64,000 nucleotides of DNA, from assembly GCA_903847605.1 (NCBI GenBank), contig CAINED010000084.1:1-64000 (forward strand), in the 5' to 3' direction. Below the pieces are notes generated by a model. It worked only from the letters and a program-made list of their open reading frames with translations. It did no database searches and was not told the origin of the DNA. Positions within the stretch are counted from its first letter, which is position 1. Each line of letters opens with the position of its first letter. This DNA comes from an uncultured Hyphomicrobiales bacterium (GTDB taxonomy: Bacteria; Pseudomonadota; Alphaproteobacteria; Rhizobiales; Beijerinckiaceae). This document shows, piece after piece, positions 17,450-26,111 of the stretch. The position numbers were made by a program, and so were the translations under genes.

Positions 17450-17558
17450 TTTCTCGAGCACGTCGATTTCCCCGGAGGTTGAGGGAAGCCTGTAGTGAAA
17501 ATCGGGCCGAGCCCAATGGTGCACTGGTCTTCCTGTTTCCCATTCCAATCGCTGTTGA

Positions 17559-18746
17559 TTATTCGGCAGCCTTGATACTCATGCCCTGATATTGCTTGTC
17601 GGTGAGCGCCTGGAGGGCGGGCATCACCTCGCTTGCGAAGAGGCGGATATTGCGTTCGGTCAGATCGCGCGGAAGGGTGCCGAATTGCAGGAGGCAGAGC
17701 AGGTTCTGGAAGCCCAGCATCTTGTGGGTTTCCGTGAACTGCTTGCGAACGGTATCGGGACTGCCGCAAACGATGATGCCCTGTTCGATCAGGGTGTCGA
17801 TCGTGTGCTCCTGGCCGCTCACCGAGCGCTTGTGACTGCGCATGTTCGCCAGCGACGCGGCGGATAGGTAGCCGGGCGGGAAGAGCATTTCAAACGGCAG
17901 GCGCAAAAGCCGGTTGAAGAGATGTTCGATATGCGGCTTCGCTTCATCGCGCGCCTTCTGATCGGTGTCTGAAATGTAGACGGGCGTCGACCAGCCGATC
18001 TGATCGGAGCTTGCCGTATAGCCGAACTTCTTCTCGGCGCATTCGCGATAGTAATTCAGGAAGCGCACGACCGACGCGGTGGGGCTGTAGGCCTGCAGGT
18101 AGGTATATTTGCGCGAGGGATGCGCGGCCCACTCGATTGTTTCTGTCGAGCCTGTCGAAGGCGCCCAGATCGGTGGATGCGGCTGCTGGTAGGGACGCGG
18201 CCATGTGTTCACATATTCGAGGTGATAGAATTTGCCTTCGAAGGAAAACGGTCCGGGCTTTGTCCATGCCTGTACAACGAGATCGTGCGCTTCCTGAAAG
18301 CGCGCATGCGAGAAGGCCGGATTGTTGCCGGTCGAAAAATATTCGGCGCCGATGCCGCGCACCATGCCCGTGATGAGACGCCCGCCGGTGATGTTGTCGA
18401 TCATCGCATGTTCTTCGGCGATGTTCAGCGGGTGGTCGCGCAGTCCGAAAGCATTGCCGAGAATGGCAAGGCGCGCCTTTTTTGTGCGGCGTGCAAGCGC
18501 CGCAGCCATCACGACCGGCGAGGGCATGAGGCCATAGGCGTTCTGATGGTGCTCATTTACCGAAATCCCGTCGAAGCCGAGTTCGTCGGCAAGTTCGAGT
18601 TCGTCGAGATATCTGTTGTAGAGTTCGAATCCCTTTTTGGGATCGTAATAGGTGTTGGGAAGAACGACCCAAACCGCGCGATACTTGTCGTAATAACTCA
18701 TATCGAGATGAGCATAGGGCATCAGGTGGAAGATGAAGATCTTCAT
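17559..18746 (-). CDS. Luciferase-like (LLM) flavin-dependent monooxygenase (cassette A)
   Basis: A 395-residue bacterial-luciferase-fold enzyme. Typical blocks are LADELGFDGISVNEHH, AMIDNITGGRLITGMVRGIG and a C-terminal cofactor region near GSPDTVRKQF. Such enzymes use reduced flavin supplied by a separate reductase plus O2. Its ATG overlaps the stop of the alpha/beta-hydrolase gene (ATGA), so the two are translationally coupled. It is clearly paralogous to the LLM enzyme at 26112-27278, with long identical stretches such as LYNRYLDELE and GSTETIEWA. The substrate is unknown. Confidence 0.88.
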   Translation of the reverse strand: MKIFIFHLMPYAHLDMSYYDKYRAVWVVLPNTYYDPKKGFELYNRYLDELELADELGFDGISVNEHHQNAYGLMPSPVVMAAALARRTKKARLAILGNAFGLRDHPLNIAEEHAMIDNITGGRLITGMVRGIGAEYFSTGNNPAFSHARFQEAHDLVVQAWTKPGPFSFEGKFYHLEYVNTWPRPYQQPHPPIWAPSTGSTETIEWAAHPSRKYTYLQAYSPTASVVRFLNYYRECAEKKFGYTASSDQIGWSTPVYISDTDQKARDEAKPHIEHLFNRLLRLPFEMLFPPGYLSAASLANMRSHKRSVSGQEHTIDTLIEQGIIVCGSPDTVRKQFTETHKMLGFQNLLCLLQFGTLPRDLTERNIRLFASEVMPALQALTDKQYQGMSIKAAE

Positions 18747-19522
18747 GACGCTGTCCTCCCGACGAACTGCGAAATTTCTCTGGCGAAGGCTTTGGGTTGA
18801 TCGAGGTTGACGAGATGGGCGGCGTTGCCGACCTTCGAGAGGGATGCGCCGGGAATCATGTCACGCAGTGCTTCGCCATAAGCGAGGGGTATGACCTGAT
18901 TTCCCTCGCTCCAGACAACGTGCGTTGGAACCTTGACGCGGTGTAGCCAGCGATCGAGCTTCGGATTGCACAAACGTGGCGACCAGGAAAACTTTGCCGC
19001 GGCAGCGCGGTTGCGCTCGTAGATGTCTTCTCGGTCCGGACTGGAGCGCCAGGTCTCAAGCCAGGCCTTGGCGCCCTCTCCGGCGAACAACAGCTTCAAC
19101 AATTCGCCTTCGGAGCAGACAAACATGTCGCCACGCGGCACGCCCTTGAGGCGAAGGCCGGCGCTGTTTACGAGCGTAAGCGATTTGAAGCGATGGCTGG
19201 CGTAGATCGCCATCTCCATAGCAATCCATCCGCCAAGGCACTGGCCGACGACGTGAACAGCGTCGAGCTTAAGGGCGTCCAGCAGATCGAGATAAAATAT
19301 GGCGAGGTCTTTGACGTCATCGACATTGTCCGAAACGTCGGAGCGTCCGAAGCCCGGATGATCGGGCGCGATGATTTCATAGCGCTCAGAAAGCTCCAGC
19401 AGGCCCGGTTCGTTTTCTGACATGCCCTGAAGGCCATGGAGGAAAAGCAGGGGCTCGCCGCGGCCGAAACGCTGGACATGAACCTTGCTGCCGCGCAAAT
19501 CGATAACGGCGCTCTCAGTCAA
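18743..19522 (-). CDS. Alpha/beta-hydrolase with Cys nucleophile (cassette A)
   Basis: A 259-residue hydrolase related to meta-cleavage-product hydrolases. The oxyanion region is FLHGLQGMSENEP. The nucleophile elbow reads GQCLG, so Cys95 replaces the usual Ser; the acid position (WSEGNQVIP) carries Asn208 where Asp is normal; His236 is in GNAAHLVN. I confirmed TGC and AAT codons in the sequence. The start is TTG at 19522, with GGGAGG six bases upstream. A Cys-His-Asn set is known from papain-like enzymes, and Cys is used by dienelactone hydrolase. The enzyme may be a lactone or thioester hydrolase or may have lost ordinary esterase activity. It is coupled to the LLM gene. Confidence 0.85.
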   Translation of the reverse strand: MTESAVIDLRGSKVHVQRFGRGEPLLFLHGLQGMSENEPGLLELSERYEIIAPDHPGFGRSDVSDNVDDVKDLAIFYLDLLDALKLDAVHVVGQCLGGWIAMEMAIYASHRFKSLTLVNSAGLRLKGVPRGDMFVCSEGELLKLLFAGEGAKAWLETWRSSPDREDIYERNRAAAAKFSWSPRLCNPKLDRWLHRVKVPTHVVWSEGNQVIPLAYGEALRDMIPGASLSKVGNAAHLVNLDQPKAFAREISQFVGRTAS

Positions 19523-19648
19523 AGCAGGCCTCCCTTTTTATCCGCAACAGCATCACAGCCATCCGGTCATTTTTCTCAGGTTCCTATCATTCCGGGAGCA
19601 TGTCAATGCAAAGCTCCCGGCGCAATTGTCGCGTTCAGGCCGATACTT

Positions 19649-20470
19649 TCAGCTGCTCGCCTTTTCATGCCCGCCGAGTCCCGGCCTGTATTTGCCTTGC
19701 AGGAAATCGCCGATCCCTTCGTCGCGCCAAGAGCCGTTCTGGCGCAAAGTCAGCTGGTCGGATTTCGCGGCTGCGTAATTGATAGCCGCGTCGGATGTCA
19801 TTTCGAGCGAATAGCGATAGCCTTCCTTGCAGGCCGTCAAAGCGTCGGGATCCTTTGCCGCGATTTCCTGCGCAATCGCCATAACCTCTTTTTTCAAATC
19901 GGCGAGAGGATAGGCAGCATTGACGAAGCCGATCTCGGCAGCGCGTTCGCCGTTAAAGGGGCGGCCCGTCATCGCGTAGAACATGGCTTCGCGCGGGCGC
20001 ATGATGTTGGCGAGCGACTTGCTGACGCTGCCGCCGGGATAATGCTTGAAGTTGATTTCTGACAGGCCGAACGTCGCCTCCTTGGCGGCGAAGGCAAGAT
20101 CGCTTCCTTCCACGATGGAAAATGCGCCGCCGAAGCAATAGCCGTTGATCATGGCGATCACGGGCTTCGGATAGTAGCGCAGCGTGCGATAGCGCCAGTC
20201 GGTCGCCAGTCTGAAGATGCGGTCGAATTCCGGCGGATTGTCCTGCAGTTCGACGAAGAACTGCTTCAGGTCCATGCCGGCGCAGAAAGAATTTCCAGCG
20301 CCAGTGATCACGATCACCCGCGACGTCTTTTCGTAGCGTAGCTTTTCCAGAACTTCCGTCATCTCGATGTGAAGCATCGGGCTCATGGCATTGCGCTTGT
20401 GCGGACGATTGAGCGTGATGGTCGCGACCGCGTTTTCAATTTCATAGGTGACGGTGTTGGATTCGGTCAT
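19649..20470 (-). CDS. Crotonase-family enzyme, p-hydroxycinnamoyl-CoA hydratase/lyase-like
   Basis: A 273-residue crotonase-fold enzyme with close resemblance, from memory, to feruloyl-CoA hydratase/lyase (Ech/HCHL): ITLNRPHKRNAMSP near the start, GNSFCAGMDLKQFF for the oxyanion hole, NGYCFGGAFS, and FGLSEINFKHYPGGSVSK containing the catalytic Glu. HCHL hydrates the side chain of a hydroxycinnamoyl-CoA and then cleaves it by retro-aldol to an aromatic aldehyde and acetyl-CoA. A different hydratase is possible. ATG at 20470 follows AAGGAGGAC. It lies upstream of cassette A in the same direction, with 126 bases between. Confidence 0.85.
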   Translation of the reverse strand: MTESNTVTYEIENAVATITLNRPHKRNAMSPMLHIEMTEVLEKLRYEKTSRVIVITGAGNSFCAGMDLKQFFVELQDNPPEFDRIFRLATDWRYRTLRYYPKPVIAMINGYCFGGAFSIVEGSDLAFAAKEATFGLSEINFKHYPGGSVSKSLANIMRPREAMFYAMTGRPFNGERAAEIGFVNAAYPLADLKKEVMAIAQEIAAKDPDALTACKEGYRYSLEMTSDAAINYAAAKSDQLTLRQNGSWRDEGIGDFLQGKYRPGLGGHEKASS

Positions 20471-20525
20471 CTTGTCCTCCTTGATGGGTAGTATGCGCTG
20501 CGTTTCTGCTTCTTCTTGACTTTGT

Positions 20526-21359
20526 TCAGACCGGCCAGCCCGCTGGAATACCGATTTCCGCGGCCGGCTTGTCTTTCTCCCTTTCCCATTCGGATGCGTT
20601 GATGCGTCGGCCGTTTGCGCCGTTGGATCTCGGCGACATCAACCAGGCAATTGGCTCCATCATAGCTTCGGGCTGAACGAGGGCCGATCTGTCGACGGGT
20701 TCGTCTTGCGGGATCATGCGCGTATTCGCCGCGCCGCCCGGCAGCAGCGCGTTGACGCTCACGCCTGTGTCCTTGAGATCCTTGGACCAGATGACGGTTG
20801 CGGATTCGAGCGCGGCTTTCGATGGCCCGTAGGGCGAGAAGCCCTCCATCAGCATGGTGAACAGGCTGGTTTCGATGTTGACAATTCGGCCCCACCCTTG
20901 CTCGACAAGAACCGGCGCGACGGCCTTGGCCATCATGAACGGACCATTGACGTTGACGTCAATCGCACGTCGCCACGCGGCGGCATCCAGTTCATAAAAA
21001 GCCTTGCGCCCGCCCACAAGGACATTTCCGAAGTCCTGCATGCCAATGGCCGCATTGTTTACGAGGCCATGAAGCGCCCCGAAGTGCGAAAGTGTTTCGC
21101 TCACGACTTGCTCGCAATCGGCAAAATTCGTTACATCGGCATTGATGACAAGGAGGCGATCGAGCAGGAAGTCTTTTGCGGCTATTCCCTTCAGTTCATC
21201 GATCTGCGCAGCGCTTGAGGGAAGATCGGCGACTGTGACGCTCAGGCCGTTGCGAAGCAGGGAAAGGGTCATCGCACGCCCGAGCCCTTGCGCCCCGCCA
21301 GTGACAATCGCGACGAGTTTCGATGGATCGGTCGTGTTGCTCGCGGATGAATGCGCCAT
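20526..21359 (-). CDS. Short-chain dehydrogenase/reductase
   Basis: A 277-residue SDR with TGGAQGLG at the cofactor site, NNAAI, and the catalytic YxxxK in SPYGPSKAALES. The C-terminal ~40 residues, rich in charged residues and ending IPAGWPV, are longer than in minimal SDRs. It oxidises an alcohol or reduces a carbonyl; the substrate is unknown. Neighbours are the hydratase/lyase-like gene downstream and the first Liv-type transporter upstream, all on the minus strand. Confidence 0.86.
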   Translation of the reverse strand: MAHSSASNTTDPSKLVAIVTGGAQGLGRAMTLSLLRNGLSVTVADLPSSAAQIDELKGIAAKDFLLDRLLVINADVTNFADCEQVVSETLSHFGALHGLVNNAAIGMQDFGNVLVGGRKAFYELDAAAWRRAIDVNVNGPFMMAKAVAPVLVEQGWGRIVNIETSLFTMLMEGFSPYGPSKAALESATVIWSKDLKDTGVSVNALLPGGAANTRMIPQDEPVDRSALVQPEAMMEPIAWLMSPRSNGANGRRINASEWEREKDKPAAEIGIPAGWPV

Positions 21360-21427
21360 GGACGTTCTCCCGGATCGTGTTGTACATCGGCTCTATCGGC
21401 CGCCTGTTTGTCGTGACCCGTTGCTTT

Positions 21428-22117
21428 CTAAACTCCCAGAAACCTGGACTTTGCCGCCGTGTCTGAGGCCAGTTCCTCCGGCAGGCACTTATGAACGATC
21501 ACGCCCTTTTGCATGATGAAGACGATGTCGGCGTATCGTAGCGCGAAGTTCAACTGCTGTTCGATCAGCAGGATCGAGGTTCCCGCCTGTTTCAATTCGC
21601 CGATGGTTCTGCCGAGTTCGCGGACCATGAGAGGAGCGAGTCCTTCGGTTGGCTCGTCCATCAGAAGCAGGCCGGGATTGCCCACCAGTGCGCGTGCTGC
21701 AGCCAGCATTTGCTGTTCGCCGCCGCTGAGTTTGCCGGCCAAACTGCGCATCCGGCTCCGTAGATTGGGAAACAGATCCAATACGCGCTCGAACGTCCAT
21801 TGGCCGTCTCCGCGCGCAGTCACTTGAAGGTTCTCCCGGATGTTCAGCGAGCGGAAGACCTGCCGTCCCTGTGGCACATATCCAATGCCGAGCCTTGCAA
21901 TGCGATGGGCCGGCGTGTGGGTAATGTCGGCGTTGCGAAAGCGAATGACGCCCTTGCGTGGCGGCGTCAGGCCCATGATGGAGCGCGCAAGCGTCGTCTT
22001 GCCGACGCCATTGCGGCCGAGCAAGGCTACGACCTGACCTGGCATGACTTCCAGCGATACGCCCTGGAGAACGTAGCTGTCGCCATAATAGGTATGAACA
22101 TCTTCTATGTTCAGCAT
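21428..22117 (-). CDS. Branched-chain amino acid-type ABC transporter ATPase, LivF-like (transporter 1)
   Basis: A 229-residue ATPase with Walker A GRNGVGKTT, signature LSGGEQQ, Walker B LLLMDEP and LivF-type PTEGLAPLM and LLIEQQLNFAL. ATG at 22117 gives the usual MLNIEDVHTYYG start; a longer frame to 22147 would overlap the LivG-like gene further. It completes a five-gene Liv-type importer (binding protein, two permeases, two ATPases) on the minus strand. In such catabolic settings these transporters commonly carry aromatic or other organic acids rather than amino acids. Confidence 0.9.
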   Translation of the reverse strand: MLNIEDVHTYYGDSYVLQGVSLEVMPGQVVALLGRNGVGKTTLARSIMGLTPPRKGVIRFRNADITHTPAHRIARLGIGYVPQGRQVFRSLNIRENLQVTARGDGQWTFERVLDLFPNLRSRMRSLAGKLSGGEQQMLAAARALVGNPGLLLMDEPTEGLAPLMVRELGRTIGELKQAGTSILLIEQQLNFALRYADIVFIMQKGVIVHKCLPEELASDTAAKSRFLGV

Positions 22118-22121
22118 GGGG

Positions 22122-22862
22122 TCAGTCCGCGCCCAGGTAGATTTCATTGACTTGCGGATGGGCGCGAATTTCGTCGGCGTTGCCTTCCACGATCATCTGC
22201 CCCTGATGAAAGACGTTAATACGGTCGGCGAGATCGAAGGCGACATCCATGTCATGCTCGATCATCAGGATCGTCATTTCGCGCGGCAGTTCGTGGATCA
22301 TGCCTGAGACGCGCACAACTTCGGCAGCGGAGAGTCCTGCCATCGGCTCGTCCAGCAACAAGACCTTGGGATTTCTCGACATTGCGAGCATCAGGTCCAC
22401 CTGGCGCTGCTGGCCGTATGATATCTCGCGTGCAGGCGAGGACGCGATGCCGGTCAGCTGCCAGTGTTCGAGAAGTTCATCGGCGCGCTGAAACAGAGCC
22501 GTGTTGGCGCGCATGCTTCGGAACAGGGAATAGGCGCCTGATGTGCCGGCCTGAAGCGCCAGCAAGAGGTTTTCCATGACCGTGAGGCGGCTGAAGAGAT
22601 TGGTAATCTGGAATGTGCGGGCAAGACCCAGATTGGCCCTCTCATTGGCAGGAAGCTGCGTTATGTCCTGTCCGAACAGGCTGATGCGGCCGCCTGATAC
22701 GGGAAACGTACCCGTGAGCATGTTGAAGAAGGTCGTCTTGCCAGCGCCGTTGGGACCGATGATGACACGGCGCTGACCTTCAGGCACGTCCAGCGAGATA
22801 TCGGATAGCGCCTGAACGCCACCGAAGTTCTTGGACACGCCCTGGGCTGACAAAGCGCTCAT
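22122..22862 (-). CDS. Branched-chain amino acid-type ABC transporter ATPase, LivG-like (transporter 1)
   Basis: A 246-residue ATPase with Walker A GPNGAGKTT, LivG-type ARTFQITNLF, signature ISYGQQRQ (a common LivG variant of LSGGQ), Walker B VLLLDEP and MIEHDMDVAFDLADRI. ATG at 22862 overlaps the stop of the LivM-like gene, so a much longer open frame upstream is rejected. It lies four bases from the LivF-like gene. Confidence 0.91.
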   Translation of the reverse strand: MSALSAQGVSKNFGGVQALSDISLDVPEGQRRVIIGPNGAGKTTFFNMLTGTFPVSGGRISLFGQDITQLPANERANLGLARTFQITNLFSRLTVMENLLLALQAGTSGAYSLFRSMRANTALFQRADELLEHWQLTGIASSPAREISYGQQRQVDLMLAMSRNPKVLLLDEPMAGLSAAEVVRVSGMIHELPREMTILMIEHDMDVAFDLADRINVFHQGQMIVEGNADEIRAHPQVNEIYLGAD

Positions 22863-23818
22863 TTGCGCCCTCTCTTGCGACGGAAATCCCGGACGAGCCC
22901 AGCCATTCCATTTGGCGCAAAGAGGGCGACCGCGAGGTAGATCACGCCCATGATCATGATCCAGCGCTCGGTGAAGCCGCTGATGACGTTCTCCAGCAGC
23001 ACGATCAGGGCTGCGCCGATTGCGGGCCCCGCCAGCGTGCCAGCGCCGCCCAGAATGACCATGAGCAGCACTTCCGCCGAACGCGCGACATGAATGTAGT
23101 CGGGACTGACGAAGCGGTTGAGATAAACATAGAGGATGCCGGCAAGGCCGGCGAAGAGGCCGCCGATGACGAAGACAGCGAGCTTGTAGCGCCATACATT
23201 ATAGCCGAGAGCCAGCATTCGTGTTTCGCTCTCGCGTATTCCGCGCAGGACGTAGCCGAAGGGCGAAGCTGCAATCCTGAACATGAGCAGCGCTCCGATC
23301 GACACGAAAGCAAGTACGAAATAATAGAAATTGGTTCCGTCGGCTAACGAGATCGTCGCGCTGAGGTCCGGTCGCGGCACGTTAGGCAAACCGTCGTCGC
23401 CGCCGGTGACGCTTCGCCAACCGAAGGCAATGCCCCAGGCGAGTTGCGACAACGCGAGTGTGATCATCAAGAAATAGCTGCCTCGTGTGCGAAGGGCGAG
23501 CATCCCGAATACGACCGCAACGACACCGCTCAAGAGCAGGGCAGCGGGCATTGCGATCCAGAAACTCCAACCCAGTTTCAGCGCGAGAAGACCAGCCGTA
23601 TAGGCGGAGATGCCGAAATAGGCCGCATGACCGAGCGAGGCCATGCCCGTATAGCCGATCAGCAAGTCGAGGCTCATCGCGAAGAGGGCGAAGATCATCA
23701 TCTTCACGACGAGACCGAGATAATAAGGCGTGAGAACGAAGGGCAAGGCGAGCATCAGGGGCAGGCCGATTGCTACCGTCAGGATGATGCTGCGATGAGA
23801 GGAGGCGCCTGTGTTCAT
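22859..23818 (-). CDS. Branched-chain amino acid-type ABC transporter permease, LivM-like (transporter 1)
   Basis: A 319-residue polytopic membrane protein with about nine hydrophobic segments. It shows the LivM landmarks LLIGYTGMASLGHAAYFGISAYTAG and the coupling region SEVLLMVILGGAGTLAGP. Its stop overlaps the LivG-like start and it begins 16 bases after the LivH-like gene, so it is in the same operon. Confidence 0.92.
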   Translation of the reverse strand: MNTGASSHRSIILTVAIGLPLMLALPFVLTPYYLGLVVKMMIFALFAMSLDLLIGYTGMASLGHAAYFGISAYTAGLLALKLGWSFWIAMPAALLLSGVVAVVFGMLALRTRGSYFLMITLALSQLAWGIAFGWRSVTGGDDGLPNVPRPDLSATISLADGTNFYYFVLAFVSIGALLMFRIAASPFGYVLRGIRESETRMLALGYNVWRYKLAVFVIGGLFAGLAGILYVYLNRFVSPDYIHVARSAEVLLMVILGGAGTLAGPAIGAALIVLLENVISGFTERWIMIMGVIYLAVALFAPNGMAGLVRDFRRKRGRK

Positions 23819-23833
23819 GGTTGGCAGCGCTTC

Positions 23834-24688
23834 CTATTCACGACCGAAGAGTCCGGTCGGCCGGACTGCGAGGATGAGGGCCATGGGAGCGAAGATGGTG
23901 AAGAGCGCAAATTCCGGAAAGAACACCTTGCCGAAATTGTCCAGCAGGCCGACGGCGAGACCGCCGACCAGCGCGCCTTTCAGGCTTCCGAGCCCGCCGA
24001 TGATGACGACGACAAACCCAAGCAGCATGATCTCGAAATCGGCGCCCGGAAAGACGCCGACGATCGGCCCGCCCATCACGCCGCCGAGAGCCGCGAGAAA
24101 AGCGCCGAATGCGAAGACGAGGGTGAAGAGCAGGGAGACGTTGATTCCCAGCGCGCGCGCGATCTCTTCATTGTCGACGCCAGCGCGGATCATCGCGCCG
24201 ATCCGCGTGCCTTCCTGTACCCACCATAACAGCATGGCGACTGCGAGACCGAAGCCGATGATGAAAAGGCGATACGACGGATAAAACGTGCCGAGTAGCG
24301 GGATCGATTGTTCGAACAGGGCGGGCTTTGGCAGGGTTTCGGGATTGCTGCCCCAGATCAGCATGGCGAGATCGGAAAAGATGAACAGGAAGCCAAACGT
24401 CAGGAGGGTTTGCGGCATCTCCTGAAGATGCAGCCTGCGCAGAAAAAATCGCTCCATCACCACGCCGATGATCGTGACGCAGGCGCAACCTGCGAGAACC
24501 GCGAGGATGAAACTTCCCGTATATTTGACCGCGACCAGACCGGCATATCCGCCGAGCATGTAGAAGGAGCCGTGCGTAAGATTCAGGATCTTCATCAGGC
24601 CGTAGATCAGGGAAAGACCGGATGCGAGCAGGAACAGAAGCATCCCGAAAGAGATTCCGTTCAGCGTTTGGATGATCCAGAAGTTCAT
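23834..24688 (-). CDS. Branched-chain amino acid-type ABC transporter permease, LivH-like (transporter 1)
   Basis: A permease of about 284 residues with LivH landmarks: ASGLSLIYGLMKILNLTHGS near the N-terminus and FVVVIIGGLGSLKGALVGG near the C-terminus. ATG at 24688 has GGGGAG just upstream; a longer frame to 24781 has no such site and would add residues unlike the family. It lies 213 bases downstream of the binding-protein gene; that spacer shows no gene. Confidence 0.91.
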   Translation of the reverse strand: MNFWIIQTLNGISFGMLLFLLASGLSLIYGLMKILNLTHGSFYMLGGYAGLVAVKYTGSFILAVLAGCACVTIIGVVMERFFLRRLHLQEMPQTLLTFGFLFIFSDLAMLIWGSNPETLPKPALFEQSIPLLGTFYPSYRLFIIGFGLAVAMLLWWVQEGTRIGAMIRAGVDNEEIARALGINVSLLFTLVFAFGAFLAALGGVMGGPIVGVFPGADFEIMLLGFVVVIIGGLGSLKGALVGGLAVGLLDNFGKVFFPEFALFTIFAPMALILAVRPTGLFGRE

Positions 24689-24901
24689 GTCTCCCCGGTT
24701 CCGTCCCTTGATACATTTGGTGATGGGGCCGATTTTTTGCCATCGACAATACAGGCATCGTTTATCGCCGCAGCTTTGCAACGGCGCACTGGAAGAACTC
24801 GAGGCGCTTCCAGCGATTTTTCAATCGGATGCATGCGGAGCAGAGCCGCGCTGTTCGCTCCATGAAGCGATGCCGGCTCCGCGCATGCACTCCTTGCCCG
24901 A

Positions 24902-26071
24902 TCAGGGGAACAGTTCGTACGGATCCTTCAATTGCGGCAGGCGCGTGCCGCATTCGTTGAAGAGGCGTCCGTCCGGTCCGCGAGCGACCTTGAGGGCGTA
25001 GAAGTCGTGCACGATGCCGCGGTTGGCGTCGAAGCTGGCTTCGCCCATGGGGCCCTTGATCTTCACCTTGCCCAAAGCGGCAACAAATGCATCGCGGTCT
25101 TCGGCCTTGCCGCCGATGTCGGCGAGGGCCTGGATCACCATTCTCGCAGCCATGTAGCCGAGATACTGGTAAGAGCCGGGCAGGGCCTTGAACTGCGCCT
25201 GATAATCGGCGACGAACTTCTTGTTCTCCGGCGTGTCGAAGGTTCCGCAATACAGATAAGCGCTGTGAACGCCGACGGATTCCGGCGGCATACTGACCAG
25301 AACCTCCTCGCTGGTGAAGGAGGCGATGCCCATGAAGGGCATCCGCTTCTGCAGGCCATATTCGACATATTGCTTGACGATGCGCGGAGAGTCTGCTCCC
25401 CACATGGCCGCAAAGACGCCATCGGCCTTCGAGGGCTCCATCTTCGTCAGATAGGGCGCATAGTCGGCGGTGCCGACATTCGGGTACATGGACTCGACGA
25501 TGTTGTCCGCGCCGAAGATCTTGCGCAGAGCCTCGTTTGCCTCATGTCCCGGAGGCGCGTTCCAGCCGATGAGGTAGGCCCGCTTCCAGCCGAGCGATTT
25601 GGCGGCTTCCGCGGCAGCCAGAGTGTATTGGTAAGATGACGGCACAAAGCGGAAAATATAGGGGCTCTTCTGTTGGCGCGTGAGGCTCGCGAGCGCGACA
25701 TTGCTTACCCAAGGGATTTTCTGCTCGATTACGTAAGGCGCAAGCGCCGCGCCCACTGAACTCACGAGTTCCGACAGGAGCAGATGAACCTTGTCTCGCT
25801 CAACCATCGCCTTCACTTTCGTGAGGCCCGTATCCGGACGTCCTGCGCTGTCCTCAAAGAGAAGCTCGACCTTGCGTCCTGCAATGGTGTTCTTGATTTC
25901 GTCAAAAGCCATTTTGATGGCATCGCGGGTCGGACGCCCCTGGCTGGCGAGCGGACCCGTCAGCGGATACATCACGCCGATGCGAATGGCTTCCTGAGCT
26001 TGTGCAGGCTGATGAACAAACGTTGCATATGCTGCGACTGCGAGCGCGCTCGCGACTTTTGCCAACCTCAT
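24902..26071 (-). CDS. Branched-chain amino acid-type ABC substrate-binding protein (transporter 1)
   Basis: A 389-residue exported binding protein: signal peptide ending near PAQAQ, then the LivK-fold opening IRIGVMYPLTGPLASQG and ligand-pocket blocks such as PWVSNVALASL. ATG at 26071 was chosen because GGGAGGAT precedes it. It is the first gene of the five-gene transporter 1 operon and follows an LLM monooxygenase gene by 40 bases. The ligand is unknown; the context favours a catabolic substrate such as an aromatic or heterocyclic acid. Confidence 0.9.
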   Translation of the reverse strand: MRLAKVASALAVAAYATFVHQPAQAQEAIRIGVMYPLTGPLASQGRPTRDAIKMAFDEIKNTIAGRKVELLFEDSAGRPDTGLTKVKAMVERDKVHLLLSELVSSVGAALAPYVIEQKIPWVSNVALASLTRQQKSPYIFRFVPSSYQYTLAAAEAAKSLGWKRAYLIGWNAPPGHEANEALRKIFGADNIVESMYPNVGTADYAPYLTKMEPSKADGVFAAMWGADSPRIVKQYVEYGLQKRMPFMGIASFTSEEVLVSMPPESVGVHSAYLYCGTFDTPENKKFVADYQAQFKALPGSYQYLGYMAARMVIQALADIGGKAEDRDAFVAALGKVKIKGPMGEASFDANRGIVHDFYALKVARGPDGRLFNECGTRLPQLKDPYELFP

Positions 26072-26111
26072 GGCATCCTCCCTCATGATATTTTTTTGAA
26101 AGCTTACCGAA

